Origin: an uncultured Verrucomicrobiota bacterium
GTDB lineage: Bacteria; Verrucomicrobiota; Verrucomicrobiia; Methylacidiphilales; UBA1321
DNA length: 64,000 nucleotides
NCBI GenBank assembly: GCA_903863295.1
Contig: CAIPBM010000164.1
Coordinates: 1-64,000 of the forward strand
Reading direction: 5' to 3'
Shown here: piece by piece, positions 17,861-26,241 of the stretch
Layout: each line of letters opens with the position of its first letter
How positions within the stretch are numbered: the first letter of the stretch is position 1
Program-made: the position numbers and the translations under genes
The notes under the pieces: generated by a model
Told to the model about the DNA's origin: nothing
The model's database searches: none
Seen by the model: the letters and a program-made list of their open reading frames with translations, nothing else

Positions 17861-18424
17861 ATGAGTATCATGCATTGTTCCCTCCTTTCACTCGGTTGCG
17901 CATTTGGTTTTGCCGCCCCGACTGAGCACACCCAGTTAACCGCTCTCCGGGCCTTGAAAATCGCCCAGCGTCGCTTGCGCCCGGAGGTAAGGTCCAAGCT
18001 GCTGAGTGTCTCCAGTGCCCGGACGAATGGCAACCTGACCCCGGGAGCGTGGAGGTTTGTCTTTCTTGATGAAGCCACGAGCGGTCGTTGCCGAATCGTT
18101 ACCGTAGCCGCAAAGACTTCATCGGAACATCCCGACACCGTGGAAGCTTTCAGCTCGGCAAAGACCGAGGATGTCGCCGCGCTTCATGCCATCCCCCAGA
18201 CCAAATTGGTTTTTGATTCCGACCAGGTTCTGGAGCAGTTGCAACGTGGTGCCAAGCTCAAGCATATCCATGGTGCGGAATATCGCTTGGTTCAGCCCAA
18301 AGGCGGCAAAGAGCCGCTTTGGGAAGTCCGTTTCTACGGTGATGGCGAAGAGCCTGTTTCCGGATTTCACGTTGGAGCGAAGACGGGGGCGCTGGAGGCC
18401 GTGAAGGAACTGGTGACGGCTTGA
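17861..18424 (+). CDS. Hypothetical exported protein
   Basis: The 187-residue product begins with a short signal-peptide-like stretch (CSLLSLGCAFGFAA) and ATG 17861 is preceded by a good Shine-Dalgarno site (GAAAGG, 17848-17853). The mature part alternates beta-rich and helical stretches and ends in GFHVGAKTGALEAVKELVTA, which loosely resembles a PepSY-type repeat. I do not recognise the family. It stands alone between the AT-rich gap and a tRNA gene. Confidence 0.6.
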   Translation: MSIMHCSLLSLGCAFGFAAPTEHTQLTALRALKIAQRRLRPEVRSKLLSVSSARTNGNLTPGAWRFVFLDEATSGRCRIVTVAAKTSSEHPDTVEAFSSAKTEDVAALHAIPQTKLVFDSDQVLEQLQRGAKLKHIHGAEYRLVQPKGGKEPLWEVRFYGDGEEPVSGFHVGAKTGALEAVKELVTA

Positions 18425-18447
18425 AGGTGTCTTAGGAATCGTCCGCG

Positions 18448-18520
18448 TGGAGCCTAGGGGATTCGAACCCCTGACCTCCTCAATGCCATTGAGGCGCTCT
18501 ACCAACTGAGCTAAGACCCC
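18448..18520 (-). tRNA. tRNA-Ala (anticodon GGC)
   Basis: Read on the minus strand the 73-nt sequence folds as a cloverleaf: acceptor GGGGTCT pairing with AGGCTCC, a D arm with AGCTCAGTTGGTAGAGC, anticodon arm CCTCA-ATGGCAT-TGAGG with anticodon GGC, and T arm around GGTTCGAATCC. The discriminator base is A and the CCA end is not encoded. Confidence 0.96.
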
Positions 18521-18639
18521 GGACGTAGCGTTGCGCGGAGAGCGCAAACGCGAACTGTAAGAATAAGCATGTCTTAGCCGCAGTTACAACGGAAATTCGA
18601 GCAGTGTCTGCTCATCCCTGCTTAGGATGTTGTCTGCGC

Positions 18640-19794
18640 TTAAGTTGCGCGACCTATCGTCTCGAGAAATTGATTCACGACCAAGGGGGCGGAACAGTAT
18701 TTTTCCGCAATGCGGCGGGCCGCGAGCGCATGCCTGGCCGGATTTTGAGCGACGGTTTCCAGGGCGATGACGGCACTGGCCTCATCGTGAAAAGAGAGCA
18801 GGCCTTCGCCGCTCGGATAGAAATCGGTCCATCCCGTATCCTGTAGAACCACCGGGCGGCCTAGGGCGAGGTAGGCGACGCTCCGGTCACTGAACCAGCC
18901 GCAGCGGGAGAGGACGTAACCATTTTTGGCCACACAGAATTCCCCCCGGCTCTGCGCGATGTAATCGCGGTAACGCTGCCAGGGCGTATTCAGGGGTTTG
19001 GCTTCGATCAGGCTCCAGCCGCCTTCAAGGAAGAGGTGCTTGGTGATATCATCGGGATGAAGATCGGTGGCGATTTCGAGTTTCTGCGAGGTCTTGCTGG
19101 GCAGGCTGACGAGCTTGGCAAATTCCTCCGACTTATTACCGTACCAGCGGCCGTCGTATTCGACTTGGGGATAGCCGTACCAGTGCGTAAAGGTCGTCCA
19201 GGTGTCGCCCGGTTGATCGGCCTGGGGATTGGTAAAGTAATCGAGGACGACCGGTACGCCGATTGGCAGCCAGTTTTTTCCGGCCAGCGGGGCGAGGCAA
19301 TTTTTTTGACCGAGATGACGTCCGATCGAGACGAAGGTATCGTGGACATCAAAGTGCATGTCCGACTTATAGACCTCCGCCCAGATTTGGGTGAAGGCGG
19401 GGTCGAGATCAACATAGACGCGTTGGCGGAGTGCGCCCATCACCTCGTGCTGGCGGAAATGGCCGGAGATATTGAAGAGAAATTCGGCCTCGCGCGCGAA
19501 ACGGACGACTTCCGGGGTGCCACTCGATTGGCCATCGAAGAAAAGCGTGGCATGATCCTGGAGGCCGAATTCCTGGGTGACCTGCTTCCAGTAGGCGAGA
19601 TTGGCGCTCGCTTCCGGCGCACAAGGATTGCCGTTTGTGTCGATGATGCTTTTCAGCGGAACATCCTCAACGATCCAGACTTCCCAACCGGCTTGGCGAA
19701 AGCCGAGAACCCATTGGAGGAAAGCCCAGGTGTTGCCCGCGCCATGAAGCGGGTACCGGGCAAAGCCAACTCCTATGACGACGCGGCGGGGCAT
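18640..19794 (-). CDS. Glycosyltransferase-like protein
   Basis: The 384-residue protein begins with a Rossmann-like strand (MPRRVVIGVGFARYPLHGAGN) and carries a C-terminal segment (SYLALGRPVVLQDTGWTDFYPSG family pattern, AYLALGRPVVLQDTG) typical of GT-B fold enzymes that bind a nucleotide-sugar. It lies next to a UDP-glucuronate decarboxylase-like gene, so a role in polysaccharide or glycan modification is likely. A second, damaged copy of its first 46 bp lies at 20383-20428, on the far side of a toxin-antitoxin pair. Confidence 0.7.
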   Translation of the reverse strand: MPRRVVIGVGFARYPLHGAGNTWAFLQWVLGFRQAGWEVWIVEDVPLKSIIDTNGNPCAPEASANLAYWKQVTQEFGLQDHATLFFDGQSSGTPEVVRFAREAEFLFNISGHFRQHEVMGALRQRVYVDLDPAFTQIWAEVYKSDMHFDVHDTFVSIGRHLGQKNCLAPLAGKNWLPIGVPVVLDYFTNPQADQPGDTWTTFTHWYGYPQVEYDGRWYGNKSEEFAKLVSLPSKTSQKLEIATDLHPDDITKHLFLEGGWSLIEAKPLNTPWQRYRDYIAQSRGEFCVAKNGYVLSRCGWFSDRSVAYLALGRPVVLQDTGWTDFYPSGEGLLSFHDEASAVIALETVAQNPARHALAARRIAEKYCSAPLVVNQFLETIGRAT

Positions 19795-19797
19795 GAG

Positions 19798-20094
19798 TTA
19801 ACTCAGTTGTCGGCGTAGAGCCTCAAGATCCTGTTGAAAATGTTTTACGGCTACAACAATGACGCGAGACGATTCGATAAAGTAAAAGATGCCATAAGGA
19901 TAGCGGGGAACGAGGAGCCGCCGGTAGCCCGCGTGAAAAATCGGGGCGATCAAGGGAAACATCCGTAAATGAGTGAAAGCTGTGTCCAAGTGGCGCATAA
20001 AGATGTCGCCTCGGCCTTCCTGATAGTTCTCGTAATACTCGTAGGCCTGCTGGATATCGAGGTCGGCAGAGAGGAGAAAAACTAAGTCTCTCAC
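19798..20094 (-). CDS. ParE/RelE-family toxin
   Basis: The 98-residue basic protein has the RelE/ParE fold signature: an N-terminal helix with ADLDIQQAYEYYEN, then HLDTAFTHLRMFPLIAP and the strand-rich core RRLLVPRYPYGIFYFIE with HFQQDLEALRRQL at the end. In this family the toxin cleaves mRNA on the ribosome or poisons gyrase; which one cannot be told. Its ATG overlaps the antitoxin stop by 4 bp. The pair is inserted right after the start of the neighbouring glycosyltransferase gene. Confidence 0.88.
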   Translation of the reverse strand: MRDLVFLLSADLDIQQAYEYYENYQEGRGDIFMRHLDTAFTHLRMFPLIAPIFHAGYRRLLVPRYPYGIFYFIESSRVIVVAVKHFQQDLEALRRQLS

Positions 20095-20315
20095 GCAGCC
20101 GACCCAAGAATCCGCTGCTTAATTGCATCCCAAGTTGTCACTTGGGTAGGGTCTTTGCGGTATTCTTCCATGCGCCGGTCCAGCTCTTGAATCTCGGCGT
20201 CCGTCACAGGAACATTGGCCGGATGCGTCGCCAAGTCGTCCCAGAGTTCAGTAACCAGCGCGAGCTTTTCCGACGGGGAAAGGCGTTGGATATCTGGATG
20301 TTGCTCAAGAATCAC
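20091..20315 (-). CDS. Addiction-module antitoxin
   Basis: This 74-residue acidic protein matches the small antitoxins of the addiction-module component type, with LSPSEKLALVTELWDDLA at the start and the basic-acidic helix DAEIQELDRRMEEYRKDPTQVTTWDAIKQRI. It neutralises the ParE/RelE-type toxin encoded immediately downstream and probably represses its own operon. The overlap as ATGA implies coupled translation. Confidence 0.88.
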   Translation of the reverse strand: MILEQHPDIQRLSPSEKLALVTELWDDLATHPANVPVTDAEIQELDRRMEEYRKDPTQVTTWDAIKQRILGSAA

Positions 20316-20382
20316 AGAGCAAGACTAAGCCATCGGCGGACACCCTTCAAGGGCGAATTAGGATGCGTCAAGATCGATCATC

Positions 20383-20428
20383 CCGGGCCAAAGCCAACTC
20401 CCATGACGACCCGGCGGGCATGAGTTAA
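20383..20428 (-). pseudogene. Remnant of a second glycosyltransferase 5' end
   Basis: On the minus strand this 46-bp piece reproduces the stop-codon context, start and first codons (RRVVMGVGFG) of the glycosyltransferase gene at 19794, with a handful of differences and a one-base deletion near the ATG. Nothing of the rest of that gene follows. It is a dead fragment separated from the intact gene by the toxin-antitoxin pair. Confidence 0.6.
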
Positions 20429-20441
20429 TTTGACTAGTTGC

Positions 20442-20577
20442 TTTGTTGGCCCAGACAACTTGTTGTCTGGGCGCACATCGTGCGCAGGAAGCGAACGCCC
20501 TTGAACAAGGTCAACATTTTCAGGGATAAATTGAACAAGTAGCGATAGATCGCTTCCTGTGCGCTTCGCTACAGGAG
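20442..20577. repeat. REP-like paired-hairpin element, copy 1
   Basis: The left part contains a perfect 10-bp-arm hairpin (20449-20472, loop CTTG), a second hairpin GCGCAC-ATC-GTGCGC (20471-20485) and the box AGGAAGCGA. An inverted partial copy (TCGCTTCCTGTGCGC) closes the element before the epimerase stop. Related copies sit at 32704-32855 and 40681-40808. Confidence 0.75.
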
Positions 20578-20580
20578 AAC

Positions 20581-21513
20581 TCAAACCCGGCTCTTGAACC
20601 ACTCAATGGTCTGGGCGAGGCCTTGCTCGAGATCGACGACGGGCTTCCAGCCGAGGAGTTTTCCGGCGCGAGTGATGTCGGGGCGGCGTTGCTTGGGGTC
20701 ATCGACGGGCAGGGGCTGAAAAGTCAGTGTGCTCTTGGAGCCAGTAAGCCGGATGATCCGCTCGGCGAATTCCTTGATCGTCAGCTCATTCGGATTGCCG
20801 ATGTTGACCGGCTCATGAAAATCGCTTTGGGAAAGCTTATAGATGCCATCGATCAAATCGGAGACGTAACAGAAACTGCGGGTCTGACTGCCGTCGCCGA
20901 ACACGGAAATTGGCTCGCCCTTGAGCGCCTCACCGATGAAGGCGGGAACCACGCGCCCATCCTTGAGTCGCATGCGCGGGCCGTAGGTATTGAAGATGCG
21001 GACGATCTTCGTGTCGACGTGATGATAGCGGTGATAGGCCATGGTCATGGCCTCGGCGAAGCGCTTGGCTTCGTCATAAACGCCACGCGGCCCGATCGGA
21101 TTGACGTTGCCCCAGTAATCTTCGGTCTGCGGATGGACGAGTGGATCGCCATAACATTCCGAGGTGGAGGCGATCAGGAAGGAGGCCTTTTTCGCAAGGG
21201 CGAGACCGAGGGCGTTGTGCGTGCCAAGTGAGCCGACCTTGAGAGTCTGGATGGGCAACTCCAGATAATCGATCGGGCTCGCGGGTGAGGCAAAGTGGAA
21301 AACGATATTCACTTCGCCGGGAATCTCGATGTGCTTGGTGACATCCTGCTGGATAAAGCTGTAATTCGGATTGCCCTTGAGGTGGTCCAGATTGGCAGGA
21401 TTACCGGTGATGAAATTATCGATACCGATGACCCGGAAGCCTTCGAGCAAGAGACGATCCGTTAAGTGACTACCGAGAAATCCGGCGCCGCCGGTGACAA
21501 CTGCTGTTTTCAT
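20581..21513 (-). CDS. UDP-glucuronate decarboxylase-like NAD-dependent epimerase
   Basis: The 310-residue extended SDR enzyme has the NAD-binding [10 protein letters not shown] motif, the catalytic serine region [11 protein letters not shown] and the YxxxK pair in [12 protein letters not shown], followed by [11 protein letters not shown]. The sequence pattern fits UDP-xylose synthases (UXS), which decarboxylate UDP-glucuronate to UDP-xylose. It could supply a sugar nucleotide for the nearby glycosyltransferase. The exact substrate is inferred from family resemblance. Confidence 0.85.
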   Translation of the reverse strand: MKTAVVTGGAGFLGSHLTDRLLLEGFRVIGIDNFITGNPANLDHLKGNPNYSFIQQDVTKHIEIPGEVNIVFHFASPASPIDYLELPIQTLKVGSLGTHNALGLALAKKASFLIASTSECYGDPLVHPQTEDYWGNVNPIGPRGVYDEAKRFAEAMTMAYHRYHHVDTKIVRIFNTYGPRMRLKDGRVVPAFIGEALKGEPISVFGDGSQTRSFCYVSDLIDGIYKLSQSDFHEPVNIGNPNELTIKEFAERIIRLTGSKSTLTFQPLPVDDPKQRRPDITRAGKLLGWKPVVDLEQGLAQTIEWFKSRV

Positions 21514-21560
21514 AGGAAAGATGACTTGGAGAGCTTGGACGATGGAGAGCGGTTAAACCT

Positions 21561-22115
21561 TCAGCTATCACTCCGGGCGGGAATGAGTCCGCTCTGGCGG
21601 GCGAAATCAAAGATGCCCCCGGCATCAATGACCGGCTTCACTTCGCCGAGGGGCTTGAGGGGATAGGTCTTGCCGTTGGCGCGGACTTCATCCTTGTCGA
21701 AGTCGACCTCGACGTGGTCGCCAGTCTTGATTTCCTCGCTGAGGGGGCCGGTGCTCTCGTAGGGGTAGAGCTCGCCGGTGGCGATGGAGTTGCGGAAGAA
21801 GATGCGCGCAAAGCTTTCCGCCACGACGACTTCACATCCGGCCGCGCCGAGAGCGATGGGGGCGTGCTCGCGAGAGGAGCCGCAGCCGAAATTGCGGCCG
21901 GCGATGATGATGGGGTACTTCGACTTGGTCGTGCCCTCTTCAACGTACCGCGTGGGGTAAAGGGAATCGGGCAGGCCGATGAGGGCATAGCTGCCAAGTT
22001 TCTCGTATTCTTCGGGAATGGTGGGGACGAGCGTCAGATACTGGGCCGGAATGATCTGGTCGGTATCAATATTGTTCTGGACGACGTAGGCGGGGCCGGA
22101 AATGACAGTTGCCAT
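21561..22115 (-). CDS. leuD: 3-isopropylmalate dehydratase small subunit
   Basis: The 184-residue protein carries the swivelling aconitase domain of LeuD: NIDTDQIIPAQYL near the N-terminus, GRNFGCGSSREHAPIAL in the middle and FFRNSIATGELYP later. With LeuC it isomerises 2-isopropylmalate to 3-isopropylmalate in leucine synthesis, in the cytosol. The large subunit gene is not adjacent in this window. It is divergent from phosphofructokinase, with 142 bp between. Confidence 0.95.
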   Translation of the reverse strand: MATVISGPAYVVQNNIDTDQIIPAQYLTLVPTIPEEYEKLGSYALIGLPDSLYPTRYVEEGTTKSKYPIIIAGRNFGCGSSREHAPIALGAAGCEVVVAESFARIFFRNSIATGELYPYESTGPLSEEIKTGDHVEVDFDKDEVRANGKTYPLKPLGEVKPVIDAGGIFDFARQSGLIPARSDS

Positions 22116-22257
22116 AAGGGCTAGATTCTAAAGCGGTGCAGTAGGGATGGCAAGGACGGGTTGCGTTTAGGGGGCGCGATCACACCATTCCTTAAAAAAG
22201 AGAGTATTTAAAGTGATTTGGGTTTGCAGTTTTCAGAAACCGCGTTAGCCATATTGC

Positions 22258-23340
22258 GTGCATCGCTTTCGTATTGGAGTTTTGACCAGCGGCGGGGACT
22301 GTCCCGGCCTGAACGCCGTTATCCGCGCGACCGTGGCGTCGGCGCATACCTTGGGCTGGGAAGTCCTCGGTTTCATTGATGGTTATGAGGGGCTCCTCTC
22401 CCCCGTGAACTACAAAATCCTCACCTTGGATAACACCCAGGGGATCACCGCCACCGGCGGAACGATCATCGGAACAACGAACAAAGGTCGTTTCGTGGCC
22501 AAGTCGGGCCTGGGGGAAAAAGCGATGATTCCCCAGCCGATCATTGATGAGGCCAAGAAGACCCTCGAAGATTTGGGAGTCCGCGGTCTGGTCTGTATCG
22601 GGGGTGATGGCTCCCTGACCACGGCTGACCAGCTTTTTGAGAACGGCGTTCCCTGCGTCGGCGTCCCCAAGACAATCGACAACGATCTTTCCGCCACGGC
22701 AACGACGTTCGGTTTTGATTCCGCCGTGCAGTGTGTCGCGGATGCGCTCGACCGCCTGCACACTACGGCGGCGAGCCACAAGCGGGTCATGGTCCTTGAA
22801 GTCATGGGCCGTCACGCGGGATGGATTGCGCTTTACGGCGGATTAGCCGGAAACGCTGATGTCATTTTGATTCCGGAAATTCCCTTCTCGTATGATCGGC
22901 TGGCCGCCTTTGTTGAAAAACGGATGGCCAGCGGCGCAGCTTCCACTCTCATTGTCGTGGCCGAAGGGGCCATGGCCAAGGGTGGCGAAGTCTTGACCAT
23001 CGACGGCGCGACCAAGGGCGAAGTCCGCCTCGGCGGCATCGGTGCCCAGGTTGCCGCGGAAATCGGTGCACGGACCAATCGCGAAACGCGCACGGTGGTT
23101 CTCGGTCATCTTCAGCGTGGCGGTGCTCCGACCACGCAGGACAGGAATTTGGGCACCCGTTTTGGTGTCGGTGCGGTGCAACTCATCCAGGAAAAGAAGT
23201 TTGGCCACATGGTCAGCTATCTCAATTACCAGATCGGCGATGTGACCATCAAAGAAGCCGTCGGCCAGATCAAGCACGTCCCGCCGGATGGCCAGATGGT
23301 AAAGACCGCCCAGGCTGTTGGTATCAGCTTTGGGATTTAA
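22258..23340 (+). CDS. pfkA: 6-phosphofructokinase
   Basis: The 360-residue enzyme begins at GTG 22258 and shows LTSGGDCPGLNAVIR, the nucleotide loop GGDGSLTTAD, the catalytic PKTIDNDL and MGRHAGWIAL. Glycine in GGDGS (rather than the aspartate of the PPi type) combined with lysine in PKTIDNDL fits the ATP-using group III phosphofructokinases. It phosphorylates fructose 6-phosphate in glycolysis. Phosphate donor is inferred from the two residues only. It converges with the ABC permease gene. Confidence 0.92.
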   Translation: MHRFRIGVLTSGGDCPGLNAVIRATVASAHTLGWEVLGFIDGYEGLLSPVNYKILTLDNTQGITATGGTIIGTTNKGRFVAKSGLGEKAMIPQPIIDEAKKTLEDLGVRGLVCIGGDGSLTTADQLFENGVPCVGVPKTIDNDLSATATTFGFDSAVQCVADALDRLHTTAASHKRVMVLEVMGRHAGWIALYGGLAGNADVILIPEIPFSYDRLAAFVEKRMASGAASTLIVVAEGAMAKGGEVLTIDGATKGEVRLGGIGAQVAAEIGARTNRETRTVVLGHLQRGGAPTTQDRNLGTRFGVGAVQLIQEKKFGHMVSYLNYQIGDVTIKEAVGQIKHVPPDGQMVKTAQAVGISFGI

Positions 23341-23356
23341 ATCGCCTGACCGTCTC

Positions 23357-24172
23357 TTATTGCTCCAACTGGGCAAACCGGCGTTCGCACCAAAGTTGAG
23401 TGACGGTAAAGATGCCCGCTGTGAGAATCCAATAGAGCGTTTGATGTCCTGAGAAGGAAAAGAAAAGTCTTTCGTTGATTGAGGGCATACCATGGCTGAC
23501 CGTCCCAATATCGAATAACGGGATAAAAATTAGGCCAAAGTAGAGAACCCAGAAGGCCCACTTTCCATATCTGAGGGGGTAGAGGAACATAAGAAGGAGC
23601 TGAAGGGTGATGGCCACTACCACCAACATCCAAAGTTGCCACATGGCGACAAGGACGCTCCCGCGGGGTATGGAAATCAGGGACGGCGAGGTCTTAGAAT
23701 TTGTGGCAGGTAACATGGTGCTGCCGGGAACCTGGGCGAGGCACAATTGTTGAACGGGCTTGGCATATTCGCTGACGATAAGATCAGGATTTTGGAGCGA
23801 GGTCAGAACCACGATGATTGGCATCGATAGGACGAGGAGATACAAGACCGCCGCCTTGGCGCGATAAAGTACCGGGCGGTCAATCGCCCGGGTGAGCATG
23901 AATTCTGATCCGTAATAGCCGGAGGCAATATTGGTACCCCCGAACTGAAACTTTTCCGGGGCAAGAACCATGGTGCCGAAAATTCCCACGAAAATGAGGT
24001 TTTGCCCTGTGAACAACGAATAAAAGCCGGGATGATAGGAGCCCGAGACCGAACTCGTAACCAAAGTGGGAATGAAAAGCGGTATGCCAAAAGCGATGGG
24101 CATAAACCAGATGAATGGATTGATCTTGGTTTGGAATTTAAAGAGAGACCAAAACTGTTTCATGGTATTCAT
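23357..24172 (-). CDS. ABC transporter permease subunit
   Basis: The 271-residue protein has six hydrophobic segments, for example MPIAFGIPLFIPTLV, NLIFVGIFGTMVLAP, VLYLLVLSMPIIVVLT and LWMLVVVAITLQLLLMFLYP. It starts 7 bp after the ABC ATPase stop and is last in a three-gene unit regulator-ATPase-permease. The substrate is unknown; such YtrA-linked units often respond to cell-wall-active compounds. ATG 24163 is an alternative start. Confidence 0.8.
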   Translation of the reverse strand: MNTMKQFWSLFKFQTKINPFIWFMPIAFGIPLFIPTLVTSSVSGSYHPGFYSLFTGQNLIFVGIFGTMVLAPEKFQFGGTNIASGYYGSEFMLTRAIDRPVLYRAKAAVLYLLVLSMPIIVVLTSLQNPDLIVSEYAKPVQQLCLAQVPGSTMLPATNSKTSPSLISIPRGSVLVAMWQLWMLVVVAITLQLLLMFLYPLRYGKWAFWVLYFGLIFIPLFDIGTVSHGMPSINERLFFSFSGHQTLYWILTAGIFTVTQLWCERRFAQLEQ

Positions 24173-24178
24173 TCGGTT

Positions 24179-25060
24179 TTAGTTACGTGAAAGTTCGACA
24201 AAAATGTCTTCCAGGCTGAGAGCGCGCGTCTCCTGCTGGCAGGACCAGTTTTGCGCCAATGTCTCGGGATGAGTGAGGGAGTTTGTCCTTAATGTGACGG
24301 TGATTTCTTCCTTGGAGCGAACGGTGCGGAAGCTTCCGGGGATGGCGGCATCGGGCAGGCCATTTTTGAAACCGAAGAAACGCACCTGTCGAATCGTGTC
24401 CTTGAGTGAGTCGAGGGTTTCGCTGACTTGGAGGCTGCCCTTGGCGAGGATGCCGATCTCATCTGCGACTCGTTCCACATCGCTGAGGATATGGGTCGAG
24501 AACAGAACCGTGCAGCCGCAATCACGGATCAGGTCAAGAATGTCGTCGAGAATTTCCCGGCGGGCGACGACATCGAGATTGGCTGCCGGTTCGTCGAGCA
24601 AAAGCACTCTCGGCCGAGGCGCGATAGCCACGATGAAACTAAGCAACCGCTGATTGCCTTGGGAAAGCGTCATGAAACGCTTCTTGGGTGACAGACCGTA
24701 TTTGGCGAGCATTGATTCCGCGAGGGCGTTGTCCCAGGTGGGATAGAGTTCACGCCCGAGCGTGAGGACTTGCTGAATCTTGGTGTAGGCTGGAATTATC
24801 GCTTTTTCGGACATGTAGCCGAGCCATTGTCTTTCCGCCGCACCGAAGGTGAAGGGATTATTTCCCATGACGCGCACATCGCCGCTCTGGGGCTTGATTA
24901 AGCCGGCGAGCATCCGGAGCGTGGTTGTCTTGCCGGAGCCGTTGCGCCCAAGAAAGCCGTAGATGCTGCCGGGTTTGACTGAAAAGCTGAGATTGTGAAC
25001 CACGGGTGGGCCGTCAAAGGAACGGCTGACCTTCTCGACGAGGATGGGGTATTGATTCAT
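24179..25060 (-). CDS. ABC transporter ATP-binding protein
   Basis: The 293-residue ATPase contains Walker A (GRNGSGKTTT), the signature LSQGNQRLLSF, Walker B with the catalytic glutamate (RVLLLDEPAANLD) and the switch histidine in FSTHILSD. A roughly 80-residue C-terminal extension follows, as in CcmA/YtrB-type ATPases. It pairs with the permease downstream and follows the GntR-type regulator by 9 bp. Confidence 0.92.
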   Translation of the reverse strand: MNQYPILVEKVSRSFDGPPVVHNLSFSVKPGSIYGFLGRNGSGKTTTLRMLAGLIKPQSGDVRVMGNNPFTFGAAERQWLGYMSEKAIIPAYTKIQQVLTLGRELYPTWDNALAESMLAKYGLSPKKRFMTLSQGNQRLLSFIVAIAPRPRVLLLDEPAANLDVVARREILDDILDLIRDCGCTVLFSTHILSDVERVADEIGILAKGSLQVSETLDSLKDTIRQVRFFGFKNGLPDAAIPGSFRTVRSKEEITVTLRTNSLTHPETLAQNWSCQQETRALSLEDIFVELSRN

Positions 25061-25069
25061 GCGACGTAA

Positions 25070-25453
25070 CTAGGATTTGGATTTGAGCTGACGGAATTTT
25101 TCGGCAAGGAGGGACTGAATTTCCTTTTCCGCCAGACCGAGGTGAAGTGACTCGGCCACGAGTTGATCCAGAGCAGGTTCAATTTGGCGGCGGAGGGCGT
25201 CGATTTTAAGAGCGGGGGATTCGTGCCGGACGAAGGTGCCGAGTCCGCGCCGGGTTTCGACAAAACCTTCCCGTTCGAGAATTTGGTAAACCTTGGCGAC
25301 GGTGAGGGGATTGATATGCAGTTCAGCCGAGAGGTCGCGCACGGAGGGGAGTTGCATTCCATGCGGGATTTGGCCGGAGAGGATGCGCTGCTGGAATTGT
25401 TGCTGGAGCTGCACATATAGAGGAATGCCGTTGTTGGGGTTGAGGAAAAACAC
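25070..25453 (-). CDS. GntR-family regulator, YtrA subfamily
   Basis: The 127-residue regulator starts at GTG 25453. Its winged-helix N-terminus (IPLYVQLQQQFQQRILSGQI, LPSVRDLSAELHINPLTVAKVYQILEREGFVETRRGLGTFV) is typical of GntR proteins; the C-terminal part is only about 50 residues, as in the YtrA subfamily. It precedes an ABC ATPase and permease that it probably represses. A dyad directly upstream of its start is the likely operator. Confidence 0.92.
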   Translation of the reverse strand: MFFLNPNNGIPLYVQLQQQFQQRILSGQIPHGMQLPSVRDLSAELHINPLTVAKVYQILEREGFVETRRGLGTFVRHESPALKIDALRRQIEPALDQLVAESLHLGLAEKEIQSLLAEKFRQLKSKS

Positions 25454-25477
25454 AGTGTTATATAACAGTAATACACT
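25454..25477 (-). promoter_or_regulatory. Candidate YtrA-type operator
   Basis: Half sites AGTGTT (25454-25459) and TACACT (25472-25477) form an imperfect dyad with a 12-bp spacer; a perfect inner palindrome TGTTATATAACA lies at 25456-25467. It abuts the GTG start of the regulator, the position expected for autorepression. The half sites resemble the AGTGTA/TACACT repeats known for YtrA-type regulators. Confidence 0.6.
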
Positions 25478-25572
25478 TAGGGCAGAATAGTCAAACTGAT
25501 TATCGAATAGTGGGGGCGTCGATCTCGTCTCAAGTGAAACTTGGTAACGAGGAATGCCTCAGACGCCTGAAA

Positions 25573-26184
25573 TTATTTGCCCGCTGGTTTAACCCGGTAA
25601 AACGGGGTCATCGGGGTATCGAAAAGCCTGTCGAGATTGGAGGCTTGGATAAACTTCACGATGTTTTCGCTGGAATCGTTCAGCGTGACGTCGATATCGG
25701 GTGCGGGCTTTTGGGCGATGTCGACGCCATCCGGGCTGACGAGGCCCTTGAGTTTCCCAGCGCGGATGGCGGCGGCGGGTAATTGCTGGGACATCAGCCA
25801 GAGGCGGAGTCGGTTGCCGGATATCTTGTAGCGGATGAAGAGGTACGATTTGGCGTGGTCGTTTTCATCTCTCTGGACGACGTTGAGGAACGTGTTTTTC
25901 CCAATGACAGTCGGAAAGAAATCGTAAGACTCCGGGGTGCGGTTGATCTTGGATTTCGAATCGGGATGGTCGGGGACGATGTCGACATGCATCCAGGGTG
26001 CCTTCGTGATCGTGAAGTGACAGGTGCTCTGGTCGGAACCGGTTCCACCATGCCAGTCACCGACAAGGCGGGGATCCGCCTGGCAAACCTTGGGAGAGGC
26101 GAGGGGGTTGACCGAGCTGGTGGTGCAGGATGCGATCAGCAGGCAGAAGACAAGGGGAACGGTGATGGAAAGAAATGCCTTCAT
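25573..26184 (-). CDS. Putative lipoprotein of unknown function
   Basis: From ATG 26184 the product is 203 residues with a short lipoprotein signal (MKAFLSITVPLVFCLLIASC), so the lipidated cysteine is in LIASC. The mature part has a GDWHGGTGSDQS motif and beta-rich segments, ending in TPFYRVKPAGK. It lies downstream of the bat genes on the same strand, but 57 bp after them. I do not recognise the family. Confidence 0.65.
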   Translation of the reverse strand: MKAFLSITVPLVFCLLIASCTTSSVNPLASPKVCQADPRLVGDWHGGTGSDQSTCHFTITKAPWMHVDIVPDHPDSKSKINRTPESYDFFPTVIGKNTFLNVVQRDENDHAKSYLFIRYKISGNRLRLWLMSQQLPAAAIRAGKLKGLVSPDGVDIAQKPAPDIDVTLNDSSENIVKFIQASNLDRLFDTPMTPFYRVKPAGK

Positions 26185-26241
26185 GATCTTAGTTTCGCTG
26201 AAGTTCCCGAAAGGAGAATCCAAAAGAAGACGTTACCTGAT

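Noticed and set aside
19036-19818. 260-codon plus-strand frame opposite the glycosyltransferase
   Set aside because: No recognisable domain and fully explained as antisense of a real gene.
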